Below, in pieces: positions 16,307 to 24,421 of a DNA stretch of 64,000 bases. A program made the position numbers and the translations under genes. The stretch lies in assembly GCF_014650435.1 (NCBI RefSeq), contig NZ_BMUY01000012.1, positions 62,001 to 126,000 of the forward strand. Reading direction: 5' to 3'. The first letter of the stretch is position 1; each line of letters starts with the position of its first letter. Below the pieces are notes generated by a model. It had not been told where the DNA came from. It saw nothing but the letters and a program-made list of their open reading frames with translations, and did not search any database. Origin of the DNA: Streptomyces tendae (lineage in GTDB: Bacteria; Actinomycetota; Actinomycetes; Streptomycetales; Streptomycetaceae).

Positions 16307-17709
16307 CGCCGCGCCAGCTCCGACTTCCGGTACGAGTACGCGAAGTAGATCACCAGGCCGACCACGAACCACACCGCGAACCGGACCCAGGTCTGCCACT
16401 GCAGGAACGTGATCAGCCAGATCGAGAAGACGATGCCCAGCGCCGGCACGAACGGCATCCACGGGGTGCGGAAGGTGCGCGGCAGGTCCGGCTGCCGGTA
16501 GCGCAGCACGATCACCGCCGCGCACACCACCACGAACGCCAGCAGGATGCCGATGTTGGTCAGCTCCGCCGCCTCGCCGATCGGCAGGAACCCGGCGATC
16601 ACGGCCGAGGCGACCCCGACGATCCAGGTGACCCGCGTCGGCACGTGCCGCGTCGGGTGCGTCTTGGCGAACCACTTGGGCAGCAGCCCGTCGCGCGACA
16701 TGGAGAACCACACCCGGGTCACGCCCAGCATGAAGGTGAACATCACCGTGAGGATGCCGATGATGGCGCCCACCGCGATGATGTCGGCCAGTGAGCTGAG
16801 CCCCACCGACTTGAACGCCGTCGAGAAGCCGCTCTCGGGGTCGATCTCCTTGTAGTTCTGCATGCCGGTCAGCACCAGACAGGCCGCCACGTACAGCACC
16901 ATCGAGATGATCAGCGAGTAGATGATCGCCTTCGGCATGTGCCGCTGGGCGTCCTTGGACTCCTCGGCCGCCGTCGACATGGCGTCGTAGCCGAAGACCG
17001 CGAAGAACACCGTCGCCGCACCGGTGAACGCCCCGCCGACCCCGAACGGGAAGAACGGGTGGTAGTTCGAGCTGTTGATGTGGAAGACGCCGACACCGAT
17101 CACCAGCAGCACCACCAGCACCTTCAGCACGACCACGATCATCTCGAAGCGGGCCGCGTTCCTGATGCCCAGCGTCAGCAGGTACGCGATCAGCAGGCAC
17201 AGCACGGCCGCGAACAGGTCGACCTTGTGTCCGCCCCCGGTGCCGGGCGCCCCCAGCATCCAGTTCGGCAGGTCGGCGCCCATCTCGCCGACCAGGAAGC
17301 TGAAGTAGCCCGAGATGCCGATCGCGACCACCGCGACGATCGCCGTGTACTCCAGGAGCAGGTCCCAGCCGATGAACCAGCCCACCAGCTCGCCCAGGAC
17401 CGCGTAGCCGTAGGTGTAGGCGGAGCCCGCCTTCGGGATCAGCCCGGCGAACTCGGCGTAGGACAGGGCGGCCGCCGCGCTCGCCACACCGGCGATGAGG
17501 AAGGAGATCAGGACCGCCGGACCGGCCGTGCCGTTGGCGACCGTGCCGGCCAGCGTGAAGATCCCGGCCCCGATGATGCCGCCGACACCGATCGCGGTCA
17601 GCTGCCACAGCCCCAGCGAGCGCACCAGGCCCCCGCCGCTCTCCGTCTCCTCGATGTGTTCGATGGGTTTGCGGCGGAGAACACCCTCACCCATGCGGAA
17701 CCGGGCCAT
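16303..17709 (-). CDS. APC-family amino acid permease (CAT type)
   Basis: A 468-residue, roughly 12-helix transporter of the amino acid-polyamine-organocation superfamily, cationic amino acid transporter branch. The first helix carries the substrate motif GVGGIIGAGIFTLAG near residues 35-50. Other family landmarks are SYAEFAGLIPKAGSAYTYGY and FFAVFGYDAMSTAAEES. The N-terminus is short and basic, and GAGGTGAGG precedes the ATG. An open frame continues upstream but has no coding character. It should import amino acids by proton symport or exchange; the exact substrate is not visible. A universal stress protein gene lies 120 bp upstream on the same strand. Confidence 0.92.
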   Translation of the reverse strand: MARFRMGEGVLRRKPIEHIEETESGGGLVRSLGLWQLTAIGVGGIIGAGIFTLAGTVANGTAGPAVLISFLIAGVASAAAALSYAEFAGLIPKAGSAYTYGYAVLGELVGWFIGWDLLLEYTAIVAVVAIGISGYFSFLVGEMGADLPNWMLGAPGTGGGHKVDLFAAVLCLLIAYLLTLGIRNAARFEMIVVVLKVLVVLLVIGVGVFHINSSNYHPFFPFGVGGAFTGAATVFFAVFGYDAMSTAAEESKDAQRHMPKAIIYSLIISMVLYVAACLVLTGMQNYKEIDPESGFSTAFKSVGLSSLADIIAVGAIIGILTVMFTFMLGVTRVWFSMSRDGLLPKWFAKTHPTRHVPTRVTWIVGVASAVIAGFLPIGEAAELTNIGILLAFVVVCAAVIVLRYRQPDLPRTFRTPWMPFVPALGIVFSIWLITFLQWQTWVRFAVWFVVGLVIYFAYSYRKSELARR

Positions 17710-17829
17710 GCGCCTCACCTCTTCGTGAACGGCAAACGGCTGACGGTGGATCATGATGACGCACACGCGTCCGTGACGGAAGTCACGACGCACAAAGGTC
17801 CCAAGACACACACATCGACCCGACCGGTG

Positions 17830-18291
17830 CTACGGCACCACCGTCACCGGCCAGCGCCCCGCCTTCACCAGCCGCACCGCGACCGAGCCGACGAAGCGGT
17901 GGCCCGCCTGCTCGGAGGCGCCCACCACCACCGCGTCCGCCTTCAGTTCGTCGGCCGTCTGCACCAGACCGCTGTACGGGTCGCCGCGGAACGTGTGGAA
18001 CTCCCAGCGGACGTCGAATATCCCCTTCGCCCGCTCCGTCGCCTCCCGGATGTGGGCGACCAGGTCCTCGGCGATCTCGTCGGTCGTCTCGGCCACCGAC
18101 GCGCCGAGCGCCGCACCCCCCGCCAGCACCGGCTGGACGTACACCACGGCGAGCAGGGCCCGCTGCCGCCTGGCCAGCCCACCGGCGTAGGCCGCGGCCC
18201 GCAAGGAGGAGTCGGAGCCGTCCACACCGACGACGATGACCTTCGGCCCGTCCGTGCCGCGTTCGAACTGATGGGAGTGCTGTTCCGTCAC
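17830..18291 (-). CDS. universal stress protein (UspA family)
   Basis: A 153-residue single-domain UspA protein. The first strand VIVVGVDGSDSSLRAA contains the nucleotide-contacting Asp. The C-terminal ADAVVVGASEQAGHRFVGSVAVRLV is a variant of the ATP-binding G-x2-G-x9-G-S/T motif with an atypical ASEQ part, so ATP binding is likely but not certain. The GTG start is chosen because no better start exists before the first strand. It lies directly upstream of the amino acid permease on the same strand. UspA genes next to permeases are common, but no functional link is proven. Confidence 0.9.
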   Translation of the reverse strand: MTEQHSHQFERGTDGPKVIVVGVDGSDSSLRAAAYAGGLARRQRALLAVVYVQPVLAGGAALGASVAETTDEIAEDLVAHIREATERAKGIFDVRWEFHTFRGDPYSGLVQTADELKADAVVVGASEQAGHRFVGSVAVRLVKAGRWPVTVVP

Positions 18292-18401
18292 GCGGCGAGG
18301 TTATCGGAGACCCCGGTGATCTTGGGCCGGGCGGGTGGTTTCATGCCGCCGCCCCGGTGTTGCTCAGGTGCGGCGCACCGCGACCGGGCGACTGATGAGT
18401 C

Positions 18402-19241
18402 ATGAAGAAGGACCAGTTGCTCTCCCGCCGCACCCTGCTCACCGGCGTCGCGGCCCTGGGCGCGGCGGGCGCCGGCGGCGCCCTCGCGGCGGGCCTGGGA
18501 CACGGACCGTCCCGGCCGCCCGCCCCCGTCCCCGCCCCCGGGCCCCCGCAGCGCAGCCCGCTCAAGCCCTCCGCCTACCGCCTCCAGCCGCTGACCGGAT
18601 ACGGCGCCCCACGGGACGCGCCCGGCCGGCCCTCGGTGCGCAGCGAGCCGATCCTGCGCATGACGGGCCGGGGCCGCACCATGATGCTCACCTTCGACGA
18701 CGGACCCCACCCCGAGTACACCCCGCGGATCCTGGACACCCTCGCGAAGCACGAGGTGCGCGCGACGTTCTTCGTGTGCGGCGAGATGGCGGACTACAAC
18801 CGGGACCTGCTGACCCGGATGGCCGACGAGGGGCACGTGGTCGGCAACCACACCTGGTCCCACCCGCTGCTGACGAAACTCTCCCGGCGCCGCATCCGCT
18901 CCGAGATGGAGCGCACCAGCGAGGTCGTCGAACAGGCCTACGGCGAGGCACCCCGCTGGTTCCGGGCCCCGTACGGGGCGTGGAACCGCGCCGCCTTCCA
19001 GCTCGGCGCGGAACTCGGCATGGAGCCGCTCGCCTGGACGGTGGACACCCTCGACTGGACGACCCCCGGCAGCGGCACCATCGTCGACCGGGTCGAGGAA
19101 GGCGCGGCCCCCGGCGTCGTGGTGCTCTCGCACGACGCCGGGGGCAACCGCTCGCAGAGCGTCCGCGCCCTGCGCCGCTACCTGCCCGAACTGCTCGACT
19201 CCGGCTACCACCTCACCGTTCCCCGGCGGCGCCTGATCTGA
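18402..19241 (+). CDS. secreted polysaccharide deacetylase (CE4/NodB domain)
   Basis: A 279-residue exported deacetylase. The N-terminus LLSRRTLLTGVAALGAAGAG has a twin-arginine signal (SRRTLL) and a hydrophobic core. The NodB domain spans about residues 90-275. Motif 1 is TFDDGPHPE (catalytic base and metal Asp), motif 2 is NHTWSH (two metal His), motif 3 is RWFRAPYGAWN, and later motifs include LDWTTPGSG and VVLSHDAGGNR. It likely removes N-acetyl groups from peptidoglycan or chitin-type polymers in the wall. It is convergent with the sortase gene, consistent with an envelope-related region, but nothing indicates coregulation. Confidence 0.92.
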   Translation: MKKDQLLSRRTLLTGVAALGAAGAGGALAAGLGHGPSRPPAPVPAPGPPQRSPLKPSAYRLQPLTGYGAPRDAPGRPSVRSEPILRMTGRGRTMMLTFDDGPHPEYTPRILDTLAKHEVRATFFVCGEMADYNRDLLTRMADEGHVVGNHTWSHPLLTKLSRRRIRSEMERTSEVVEQAYGEAPRWFRAPYGAWNRAAFQLGAELGMEPLAWTVDTLDWTTPGSGTIVDRVEEGAAPGVVVLSHDAGGNRSQSVRALRRYLPELLDSGYHLTVPRRRLI

Positions 19242-19275
19242 CCGCGGCCGCCGCGCCCGCCGGGCCGGGGCACGC

Positions 19276-19941
19276 TCAGCGGACCTCGACCAGGCGGGCG
19301 AACGTGACGACGTTCCCGTCGTAGCCGTTCTGCTTGGTGAAACCGCCGCCGCAGGTGATGACCCGCAATTCGGCACTGCCTTTCGAGCCGTAGACCCGGT
19401 CGCCGGGGAAATTGTTCTTCTCGAACACCTCGATGCCGTAGATCTCGAAGACCGCCGTCTTTCCGTCCTGGCGGTGCACTTCCACCTTGTTTCCCTTTTT
19501 GAGGGCGCCGAGCCCGTAGAAGACGGCGGGACCCTGCTCGTTGTCGACATGGCCGACCACGACCGCGGTGCCCTTTTCCCCCGGGGCGACCGCGCCGGTG
19601 AACCAGCCGGCCAGGTTCGGGTCCTCGGGCGGTGGCGCGTCGACCCAGCCGTCCGCGTCGAGGCCGACGCCCATGACCGGGGCGTCGACCTGGATGGCCG
19701 GGATGGAGACCCGGTCGGGCACCGAGTACGGCAGCGGCGTGACACCGGAGGCGGCGCCGTCACCGGAGGCCGCCCGGGTGTCCGAGGCGGCGGCCGACGC
19801 CGGCTGCGGGGGGCCCACGTCGAACTCCCCGGAGCCGTTGCGGATGAGCGCGAGACCGGTCAGCAGAACAAGCGCTATCACGCCCCAGGGAGCGCGCTTC
19901 CTCCGCCGCTCCTCCTCTTCGGCCAACTCGGAGTCGTACAT
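19276..19941 (-). CDS. class E/F-like sortase
   Basis: A 221-residue membrane-anchored transpeptidase with a short cytoplasmic N-terminus rich in Glu and Arg, one helix near residues 18-36, a low-complexity Ala/Ser linker and a C-terminal sortase barrel. The catalytic His is in VVVGHVDN and the Cys in VITCGGGF, with a downstream Arg in FARLVEVR. Actinobacterial class E and F sortases attach proteins bearing LAxTG- or LPxTG-like signals to the wall. Neither motif is visible in the adjacent surface proteins. A GAGGGG site lies 7 bp before the ATG. I cannot firmly separate class E from class F by eye; the fold and residues are clear. Confidence 0.9.
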   Translation of the reverse strand: MYDSELAEEEERRRKRAPWGVIALVLLTGLALIRNGSGEFDVGPPQPASAAASDTRAASGDGAASGVTPLPYSVPDRVSIPAIQVDAPVMGVGLDADGWVDAPPPEDPNLAGWFTGAVAPGEKGTAVVVGHVDNEQGPAVFYGLGALKKGNKVEVHRQDGKTAVFEIYGIEVFEKNNFPGDRVYGSKGSAELRVITCGGGFTKQNGYDGNVVTFARLVEVR

Positions 19942-20272
19942 TCTCCATCCCCTCTCGACCCGGCCGTCGCCGGATCATCCGCGCATACGAGCACGCTAAG
20001 CGCCGTGCGGGGGACCGGCGACGGGGCGGCGGCGAACGGGTGGTGCGGGCGTCCTCGCGTGCGCCATCCGGGAGGTGACCGGCGGAGATTTTCTGACGGT
20101 GCGTGACCTGCGGCGATATCCACTCGCGCGGTTTCGGCCCGGTAACCCCCTCACCAGGACGGACCATTCCCGAAATGCGGCTGCGGGCAGGGCAACTGAG
20201 GGTCTTTCTGGGAGGCGCTTTCTCGCCGATCGACCGGGGACGGGACCCGGGGCGTCTTCCGCGGAGGATCAC
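19942..20272. other. 331-bp divergent intergenic region, no gene seen
   Basis: Separates the sortase and the first surface protein. Apart from the two ribosome binding sites at its ends I see no ORF with coding character, no clear repeat and no confident promoter. AT-richer patches near 20088-20125 and 20200-20225 are the likeliest promoter positions. Confidence 0.5.
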
Positions 20273-20767
20273 ATGCGCACCACTCGTGCCCTCGCGGCAG
20301 CCGGCGCCGCCGTCGCTGTCCTCGGACTGGCCGCCCCCGCGGCCACCGCAGGCGGCGACCACAACCAGCCGAGCAACATCGTCGCGCTGCCCAGCGTCAT
20401 CGCCCGCGGCGGCCAGATGACCGTCACGGTCGACGGCTGCCCCCAGGGCGGCACGATGACCTCGGACGCCTTCCGGACCACGCACCTGACCCCGGTGAGG
20501 GGAGCCAACGAGACGTCCAAGGGCACCGCCACCATCAAGCAGGACGCCAGACCGGGCTCGTACGACATCACCGTCAACTGCTCGGGCCGGCGGCTGACCC
20601 GGCCCGCGGCCTTCACCGTCATCGGCGGTGTCCGGGGCGGCCTCGGCGGCAGCAGCTCCAGCGGGGCGACCGCGACCGACATCGCGATCGGCGGCGGGCT
20701 CGTCGCCGCGGCCGTCGCCGGCGGTGGACTGTTCTGGATGCGCCGCAGGTCCGAGCGGCGCATCTGA
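20273..20767 (+). CDS. secreted, C-terminally membrane-anchored Ig-like protein
   Basis: A 164-residue surface protein. It has an N-terminal signal of about 28 residues ending near APAATA, an Ig-like beta domain (IVALPSVIARGGQMTVTVDG) with two cysteines in CPQGG and NCSGR, a Gly/Ser linker, and a C-terminal helix followed by MRRRSERR. There is no sortase motif, so it is probably held by the C-terminal helix. GGAGG lies 5 bp before the ATG. The convergent gene encodes a protein with the same plan and the same cysteine spacing style, so the two look like diverged paralogues. Molecular role unknown; a structural or adhesive role at the surface is a guess. Confidence 0.85.
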   Translation: MRTTRALAAAGAAVAVLGLAAPAATAGGDHNQPSNIVALPSVIARGGQMTVTVDGCPQGGTMTSDAFRTTHLTPVRGANETSKGTATIKQDARPGSYDITVNCSGRRLTRPAAFTVIGGVRGGLGGSSSSGATATDIAIGGGLVAAAVAGGGLFWMRRRSERRI

Positions 20768-20793
20768 GCGCCCGCCACCGCAGCGCGACCTCA

Positions 20794-20834
20794 GCACTCC
20801 GCCCCGGACCCTCGTCGGATCCGGGGCGGAGTGC
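20794..20834. terminator. strong bidirectional terminator
   Basis: A perfect 15-bp stem, GCACTCCGCCCCGGA paired with TCCGGGGCGGAGTGC around an 11-nt loop, between the two convergent surface-protein genes. Confidence 0.88.
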
Positions 20835-20852
20835 CGCGCTCGGCGGCGCGGG

Positions 20853-21374
20853 TCAGGCGCCGTCCTCGCCGGTACGGCGGCGGCGCGAGAGGTGGTGGGC
20901 GGTGCCCACCGCGCCCGCGACGAGTGCCGCGCCGAGCCCGAGCTGCTTGAGGTCGAACCCCGCGACGCTGCCGCCCTGACCGGCGTGCACGCCCTTGTCG
21001 CGCCAGGGCTCGTCGGACGGGTGGTGCGAGCCGCCCCCCGCGATGGTGAGGTCCACCGTGCCGGTCTTGTCCCGGCAGGCGAACGTCACCCGGTAGACCG
21101 CACCGCGCCGGGCGTCCCGGTCCACCCGCGCCGTCGCCGACGACTCGTTGCGGGGGATGATGACCGTGTCGAACACCGGCGAGGTCACCGTGACCCGTCC
21201 CCGGCAGCCCGCCTCGGTACGGCCCACCCCCAGCGTGACCTGGCCGCCGGGTGCCACGGTGGCGGGGCTGACGGTGAAGCCGTACGTGTTCGAGCCCACG
21301 GCCCCGGCCGGTACACAGGCGGAGAGGGCGGCGCCGCCCAGCAGTGCGACCGAGGCGACGGGTATCGCGCGCAT
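20853..21374 (-). CDS. surface lipoprotein paralogous to the convergent gene
   Basis: A 173-residue protein with a classic lipobox (LSAC, Cys20) after a short signal. It then has an Ig-like domain (FTVSPATVAPGGQVTLGV) with two cysteines (AGCRG and FACRD), a His/Gly linker and a C-terminal hydrophobic helix followed by RRRR. The layout mirrors the opposite gene: PGGQVT/RGGQMT, then an SPVF/SDAF segment, then two Cys. The paralogue uses an ordinary signal peptide and this one a lipid anchor plus a helix. GGAGG lies 5-6 bp before the ATG. Possible double anchoring is unusual. Function unknown. Confidence 0.83.
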   Translation of the reverse strand: MRAIPVASVALLGGAALSACVPAGAVGSNTYGFTVSPATVAPGGQVTLGVGRTEAGCRGRVTVTSPVFDTVIIPRNESSATARVDRDARRGAVYRVTFACRDKTGTVDLTIAGGGSHHPSDEPWRDKGVHAGQGGSVAGFDLKQLGLGAALVAGAVGTAHHLSRRRRTGEDGA

Positions 21375-21577
21375 GGTGAATCCTCCGGGTCCCCGAGGAG
21401 CAGCGGCGGACCTGTTCCGCTCGCGCCAGGAATGCACCTCGATGTCCGAAACGCTAGGAAGCCGTGCACGCCACCGCGATCGCAGTCGTGCGAATGGGGC
21501 AAGAATGTGGGCCGCACAGGGGACGGTGACGGCGTGTCGGCCGTCGCCGTCCCCCGCGTCGTGCCAGTGCCGGGCGG

Positions 21578-22342
21578 TCAGTCCCCGGCGCCGGGGAACA
21601 GGCTCAGGAACGGGTCGGTCGACGCCGAGACGCCCCTGCTGAAGGGTGCGTCGAAGTCCCAGATCAGGAAGAGCAGGAAGGCGATCAGCGCGGAGAACAG
21701 CCCCGCGAGGACCAGTTCGCGGGTCGTGCGCCGGATCTGCAGGGCGAAGACCATCCCGATGGTGATGACGGCCCCGGCGATCAGCCCGAACCACACCACC
21801 CCCGGCATGGTCGCCCCGGTCGACTGCGCCCGTGCGTTGCGGGCCTGGTCCGCGATGGCCACCTGGTCCACGAGGGGCTGGTACGCCTGCGCCTCGAAGT
21901 CCGACCTCGGTTCGTAGTCCGTGACGTCCGCGCGTACCCGGTCGAGCAGCTCGGTGCCGCGGTCGGTCACCTCGCCGTGGTCGGCCATGGCCTTCCACTC
22001 GGTGGTGACGACGTGTCCGACATAGGCGTTGACATCCTCCCGGATGCGGTCACGGACGTCGGGCGGGTAGACCCGGGCACGTTCCGAGATCTCGTGCAGC
22101 GCCACGGCCTCGGTCTGCACGTCGGCCTCGGCGGCGCTGCGCGCCTCCCAGACCCCCGCGATGGCCAGGCCCAGGACGATGGCGTACACCACGCCGATCC
22201 ACATCGTCATGTACTCGATGACGTCCGGGGTCTCGGTGATGTCCTCGTCGTCGGACGCGGCGCGGTGCCGCAGGAGGGTGACGATGACCACCACGACACA
22301 GGCGGCCAGCATCGCGAGGGTGAGAACAAGCCATTCCGGCAA
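21578..22342 (-). CDS. DUF4239 membrane protein
   Basis: A 254-residue membrane protein of the bestrophin-like DUF4239 type, with two hydrophobic helices near the N-terminus (residues 3-22 and 45-65), a long central helical region rich in charged residues, and two more helices near 180-232. The start is TTG: no in-frame ATG or GTG fits, and a GGAGG site lies exactly 6 bp upstream. The segment MWIGVVYAIVLGLAIAGVWEAR followed by EAVALHEISERAR is typical of the family. Function is unknown; an ion-channel role is only suggested by distant resemblance. It lies 15 bp downstream of the proline-rich gene, so the two may be cotranscribed. Confidence 0.85.
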   Translation of the reverse strand: MPEWLVLTLAMLAACVVVVIVTLLRHRAASDDEDITETPDVIEYMTMWIGVVYAIVLGLAIAGVWEARSAAEADVQTEAVALHEISERARVYPPDVRDRIREDVNAYVGHVVTTEWKAMADHGEVTDRGTELLDRVRADVTDYEPRSDFEAQAYQPLVDQVAIADQARNARAQSTGATMPGVVWFGLIAGAVITIGMVFALQIRRTTRELVLAGLFSALIAFLLFLIWDFDAPFSRGVSASTDPFLSLFPGAGD

Positions 22343-22357
22343 GAGATGCCTCCAGGA

Positions 22358-22993
22358 TCAGCGCGCACGGAGCGCGGCGACCGCGACCACCGCGGGCACC
22401 GTGATGAGCAGGACGAAGACGAGCGGCGACGTGGTCCCGCGCGAGGACCGCTGGGGCGGCCGCGCGGTGCGGTGACGCGGATAGTGCACCGGGCTGAGCG
22501 ACGGACGGGGCGTGGGCTCGGGCGCGACCGAGGGAGCGGGCGCGGGCGCCGCGGGGCGGACCGGCGGCGGGGTGGGAGCGGGTGTCGGCGTCGGGCTCGG
22601 GTCGGGGGCGGGCCGCGGCGGCGCCGGGCGCGGGGCGGGAGGAGGCGGCGGCTCCGGCTCCGGCGCCGGTGGCTTCGGCGGGGGCGGCTTCGGTGCGGGC
22701 GGGGGAGTGGGCTCGGGCGGAGGAGGAGGCGGGGGTGGAGGTGGGGGCGTCGGCGTGGGTGTGGGCGTCGGGGTGGGCCTCGGACAGGGCGGGAAGGTGG
22801 GCCAGGTGGAGACGCTCCCGGCGACCGCCACCGCGTCGGTGCCGTCCGGTCCGGTCGACGCGTAGGCACAGGCGTCGGCCTGCGCCGGGCCGACCGGTAT
22901 GCCGACGAGGGTGAACGTCAGCGTCACCAGGGCCAACACCCGTCCGGCAGCGGCGGATCGGGTTGGTTCGGGTCCATGCACGACGCAGATCAT
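22358..22993 (-). CDS. proline-rich secreted surface protein
   Basis: A 211-residue exported protein. A signal of roughly 40 residues ends near GPAQADACA, and a short domain with two Cys follows. Next comes a roughly 115-residue Pro-rich rod (TP repeats, an 11-proline run, then KPPPP/EPPPP-type repeats) and a C-terminal helix (LVFVLLITVPAVVAVAAL) ending in RAR. The plan is that of a wall-spanning stalk with a membrane anchor. The long proline run would stall ribosomes without EF-P. The ATG has a weak ribosome binding site, but no better start precedes the signal. Function unknown; the position suggests an envelope role with the DUF4239 protein downstream. Confidence 0.75.
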   Translation of the reverse strand: MICVVHGPEPTRSAAAGRVLALVTLTFTLVGIPVGPAQADACAYASTGPDGTDAVAVAGSVSTWPTFPPCPRPTPTPTPTPTPPPPPPPPPPPEPTPPPAPKPPPPKPPAPEPEPPPPPAPRPAPPRPAPDPSPTPTPAPTPPPVRPAAPAPAPSVAPEPTPRPSLSPVHYPRHRTARPPQRSSRGTTSPLVFVLLITVPAVVAVAALRAR

Positions 22994-23248
22994 GAAGCCT
23001 GGCGCACCGCCACGCGCCCGAGTGCCCGGCGATTGCCCCGAAGGAGGGACACGGCCCCACCAGGGGTTTGACGGCGGCGGACCCGTCGGCCCGGCGGCCC
23101 GGAAACCAGTGCGAGGCACCGCGCGCCGGTGGCGGGTCCAAGAAAACCCGTGACCGGTTGAACACAACGGGCTCCGCCGTGCGTACCCAGTGTCGTGCGG
23201 CGGCCCAGCAGGGCGCCCCAACACCTTCGTGACGATCGGGGATTGACG

Positions 23249-24196
23249 ATGAAGACCTCCTGGCGGAGCGCCTCACTCGTGGCGGGCGCCGCGGCGCTGC
23301 TGGCGCTGACGACGGCGTGCGGCCAGGACGGCGGCGGCGCCACCGGCAGCCAGAACGTGGGGGCGACGGCCGCGCCCGGCGACGTCGGCGACCTCGGCAC
23401 CGGCGCCGGCGACGGACTCGGTACCGGCGCGGGCGCCGGGCAGTCCTCGGCGAGCGCTCCGGAGCCCGCGGGCAAGCTGTCCGTCTCGACGAACGCCGAG
23501 ATCGGCGACCTGGTGACCGACGGAGCGGGCCGTACCCTCTACCGCTTCGACGCCGACACCGCCGAGCCGCCCAAGACGACCTGCGAGAACGACTGCGCCA
23601 CCGCCTGGCCGCCCGTGGCCGCGGACGACGCCCTCGCCGGCGAGGGCATCGACAAGGACCTGCTCGGCGAGGTCACCCGGCCCGACGGCACCAAGCAGCT
23701 GACGATCGGCGGCTGGCCCGCGTACCGCTACGCCAAGGACACCGCCGCCGGAGACGTCAAGGGCCAGGGCGTCGGCAAGAAGTGGTACGCGCTGGCCGCC
23801 GACGGCAAGAAGGCCCAGGCCGAGCCGGCCGCCGGACTGTCCACCCGTGAGGACCCGAAACTCGGCGAGATCGTCGTCGACAAGAACGGCATGACCGTCT
23901 ACCGCTTCATGAAGGACGAGGCATGGCCGAAGCCGGTCTCGGCCTGCACCGGCGCATGCCTGGAGAAGTGGCCGGTCGTCGCGCCCGTCGAGGCCAACGA
24001 GACCAAGGGCGTGGAGAAGAAGGGACTGATGAGCTTCACCCGGCCCGACGGCGCCGCCCAGCAGACGATCGACTGCTGGCCGATCTACACCTTCGCCGGC
24101 GACAAGAAGGCCGGGGACACCAACGGTCAGGGCGTGGGCGGCACCTGGTACGCCGTCAAGCCCGACGGAAAGCCGGTCGGCGCGCCGAAGAAGTAG
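23249..24196 (+). CDS. lipoprotein with two PF03640-type repeat modules
   Basis: A 315-residue exported protein with a signal peptide ending near LTTAC (Cys24, loose lipobox), then a Gly/Ala linker. Two copies of a module of about 105 residues follow. Each has a V-x-D-x-x-G-x-T-x-Y-R-F strand, a Cys-x3-Cys loop (CENDC; CTGAC), AWPPV/KWPVV, and a second half with GGWPAYRY or DCWPIYTF and GVGKKWYAL or GVGGTWYAV. This is the 'secreted repeat of unknown function' family. The conserved cysteines suggest disulfides or a redox role; no cofactor motif is visible. The two gene halves are clearly an internal duplication. A strong terminator follows. Confidence 0.87.
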   Translation: MKTSWRSASLVAGAAALLALTTACGQDGGGATGSQNVGATAAPGDVGDLGTGAGDGLGTGAGAGQSSASAPEPAGKLSVSTNAEIGDLVTDGAGRTLYRFDADTAEPPKTTCENDCATAWPPVAADDALAGEGIDKDLLGEVTRPDGTKQLTIGGWPAYRYAKDTAAGDVKGQGVGKKWYALAADGKKAQAEPAAGLSTREDPKLGEIVVDKNGMTVYRFMKDEAWPKPVSACTGACLEKWPVVAPVEANETKGVEKKGLMSFTRPDGAAQQTIDCWPIYTFAGDKKAGDTNGQGVGGTWYAVKPDGKPVGAPKK

Positions 24197-24233
24197 CGAC
24201 CTCCCGCCTGCCAACCTTCAGCGCGCGACCGCG

Positions 24234-24269
24234 GGCCGTCCTCTCCGTACCCAGACGGAGGGGACGGCC
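24234..24269. terminator. hairpin terminator after the lipoprotein gene
   Basis: 14-bp arms GGCCGTCCTCTCCG and CGGAGGGGACGGCC with one G-U pair and an 8-nt loop, 38 bp after the stop codon. Confidence 0.8.
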
Positions 24270-24421
24270 TGGTTCGTGCGCTTTGGCATGCCTTCGCCCA
24301 CGGCACGTGCCGCGGGCAGTGACCGGGAACGGACGGTCAATTTCCGTTTGGGCTCGCCCCTTTGGCGGGCGATCAGTAGCCTCAGCTCGAACACCGGATC
24401 GCCTATGCCTTGGAGAGCTAG

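Noticed and set aside
22510..22800. GGC/GGT/GGA-rich tract as a noncoding repeat or CRISPR-like array
   Set aside because: It is the coding sequence of the proline rod on the minus strand; there are no spacer-repeat units.
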